From: Mesobacillus jeotgali
GTDB taxonomy: Bacteria; Bacillota; Bacilli; Bacillales; Cytobacillaceae
Length of the DNA: 64,000 bases
Direction: 5' to 3'
NCBI RefSeq assembly: GCF_014856545.2
Contig: NZ_CP109811.1
Span: 2,350,001-2,414,000 of the forward strand
Positions 63,403 through 64,000 of this stretch are shown here, piece after piece. The notes beneath the pieces were generated by a model. It did no database searches. It was not told where the DNA came from and saw nothing but the letters and a program-made list of their open reading frames with translations. A program made the translations under genes and the position numbers. How positions within the stretch are numbered: position 1 is the first letter of the stretch; each line of letters begins with the position of its first letter.

Positions 63403-63418
63403 TACCAACCGGTTAGTA
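63403..63418. promoter_or_regulatory. TetR-type operator of the fatty-acid cluster, copy 2
   Basis: TACCAACCGGTTAGTA, a palindrome with one mismatch, between the TetR terminator and the thioesterase gene. It differs from the copy at 60261 by a single base. Confidence 0.7.
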
Positions 63419-63451
63419 CGGGGGAATTAGAATTAGAAAGTGGGGAGACAA

Positions 63452-63853
63452 ATGCAGGAGATCCAGGTACAGGCACGATTTGGCGAGACGGACGCGCTAG
63501 GACATATTAACAACACCAGTTATTTTGTCTATCTGGAGGAGGCAAGGATGCGCTTTTTTGAAAAATTGGGCTACAGCATGGAGTTGAACGACTGGAAATT
63601 CATTTTAGCCTCTACAAAATGCGATTTCGTCAGCCAAGGGTATTTTGACCAGCTGTTGACGGTAAAAACATATGTATCAGGAATTGGTTCAAAAAGCTTC
63701 CAGCTAGAACATGACATTGTTTGCTCGCAGACACAGCAATTGATTGCCAAGGGCAATGCAATCATTGTGTATTATGATTTTACAAATCAACAGAGTGAGG
63801 TTTTGCCCGAATTACTAAAAGAAGGGCTGAAAAGCTATTTGTTGCCCGCCTAA
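63452..63853 (+). CDS. 4HBT/YbgC-type acyl-CoA thioesterase
   Basis: A 133-residue hotdog-fold thioesterase. The family motif RFGETDALGHINNTSYFVYLEEARM at residues 9-33 includes the catalytic Asp and the HINN segment. Hydrolyses acyl-CoA, here probably a fatty acyl or hydroxybenzoyl thioester; the fatty-acid cluster favours the former. ATG 63452 has GGGGAGAC upstream; an in-frame GTG at 63440 overlaps that site. Second unit under the TetR operator. Confidence 0.86.
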   Translation: MQEIQVQARFGETDALGHINNTSYFVYLEEARMRFFEKLGYSMELNDWKFILASTKCDFVSQGYFDQLLTVKTYVSGIGSKSFQLEHDIVCSQTQQLIAKGNAIIVYYDFTNQQSEVLPELLKEGLKSYLLPA

Positions 63854-63889
63854 ATGACTGAATATTCCGTATTCACAGGAGGTGCTGAA

Positions 63890-64000
63890 GTGAGATTCGA
63901 AGAAACAGTGGTTCTTGTTACTGGAGCTGGGAGTGGAATTGGGAAAGCGACAGCCGCTCGGTTTGCCAGCGAAGGGGCAAAAGTAATATTGGTTGGACGG
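63890..64000 (+). CDS. Short-chain dehydrogenase/reductase (partial, runs off the window)
   Basis: 37 codons from a GTG with ACAGGAGGTG upstream. The visible part is the SDR cofactor site [20 protein letters not shown] followed by the beta2 strand VILVGR. It follows the thioesterase by 36 bp in the same direction, so it extends the fatty-acid cluster. The remainder is outside the window. Confidence 0.82.
   Translation, partial: MRFEETVVLVTGAGSGIGKATAARFASEGAKVILVGR

Overview
The window looks like chromosome from a low-to-moderate GC, aerobic, endospore-forming member of the Bacillaceae (Bacillus/Mesobacillus-like). Reasons: strong AGGAGG-type ribosome binding sites with frequent TTG and GTG starts; many Bacillus-type families (CypC P450, YitJ, MetI/MetC, bacillolysin, RsbR, KinB-like kinase, DUF3231, DUF3900); spore-coat/GerP-like genes; a SAM riboswitch. 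No rRNA, tRNA, phage, transposon or CRISPR is seen. The species call is inference.

Layout. 1-7.3 kb: the end of an unknown gene, a Rex-box-controlled adhE, a secreted M28 peptidase, then an Hsp20 gene with small GerP-like genes on both strands around a DUF421 membrane protein. 7.6-13 kb: cold-shock gene, 5'-nucleotidase-like enzyme, fatty-acid P450, two small hydrophilic genes, a 14-unit 52-bp repeat array, and a leader-peptide/terminator arrangement before a GNAT acetyltransferase. 13-20 kb: bioY-bioB under a BirA-type operator, two hydrolases, CoxG-like and DUF2161 proteins. 20-31 kb: TetR/MFS efflux pair, NTF2-like protein, DUF3231, SGNH esterase, MATE pump, DUF4395, VanW lipoprotein, small genes, and an ECF sigma factor with a membrane partner.

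31-40 kb: a methionine operon metI-metC-yitJ-metH (minus strand) behind a SAM riboswitch, followed upstream by a second 14-unit 52-bp array. 40-48 kb: bacillolysin, CstA with a cory-CC-star protein and an ArsA/Get3-type ATPase, a DUF4145 protein, a membrane-anchored nuclease, and a third, short array of about 52 bp per unit. 48-60 kb: sensor kinase, second cold-shock gene, Cys-rich GRDP-like protein, RsbR paralogue, sbcD-sbcC (sbcC broken by a -1 frameshift) downstream of a LexA box, DUF3900, Nudix and methyltransferase genes, and a long GC-rich interspersed repeat. 60-64 kb: a fatty-acid utilisation cluster (SDR, acyl-CoA ligase, TetR, thioesterase, start of another SDR) with two copies of one palindromic operator.

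The most unusual features are the three intergenic arrays. They differ in sequence but share a 52-53 bp period and the same layout, an inverted repeat with GACA...TGTC arms in every unit. Next in interest are the split GerP-like/Hsp20 locus, the CstA/cory-CC-star/ArsA module, and neighbouring genes whose best start codons are ATT or ATC. All homology calls come from reading translated sequence; no database search was run.
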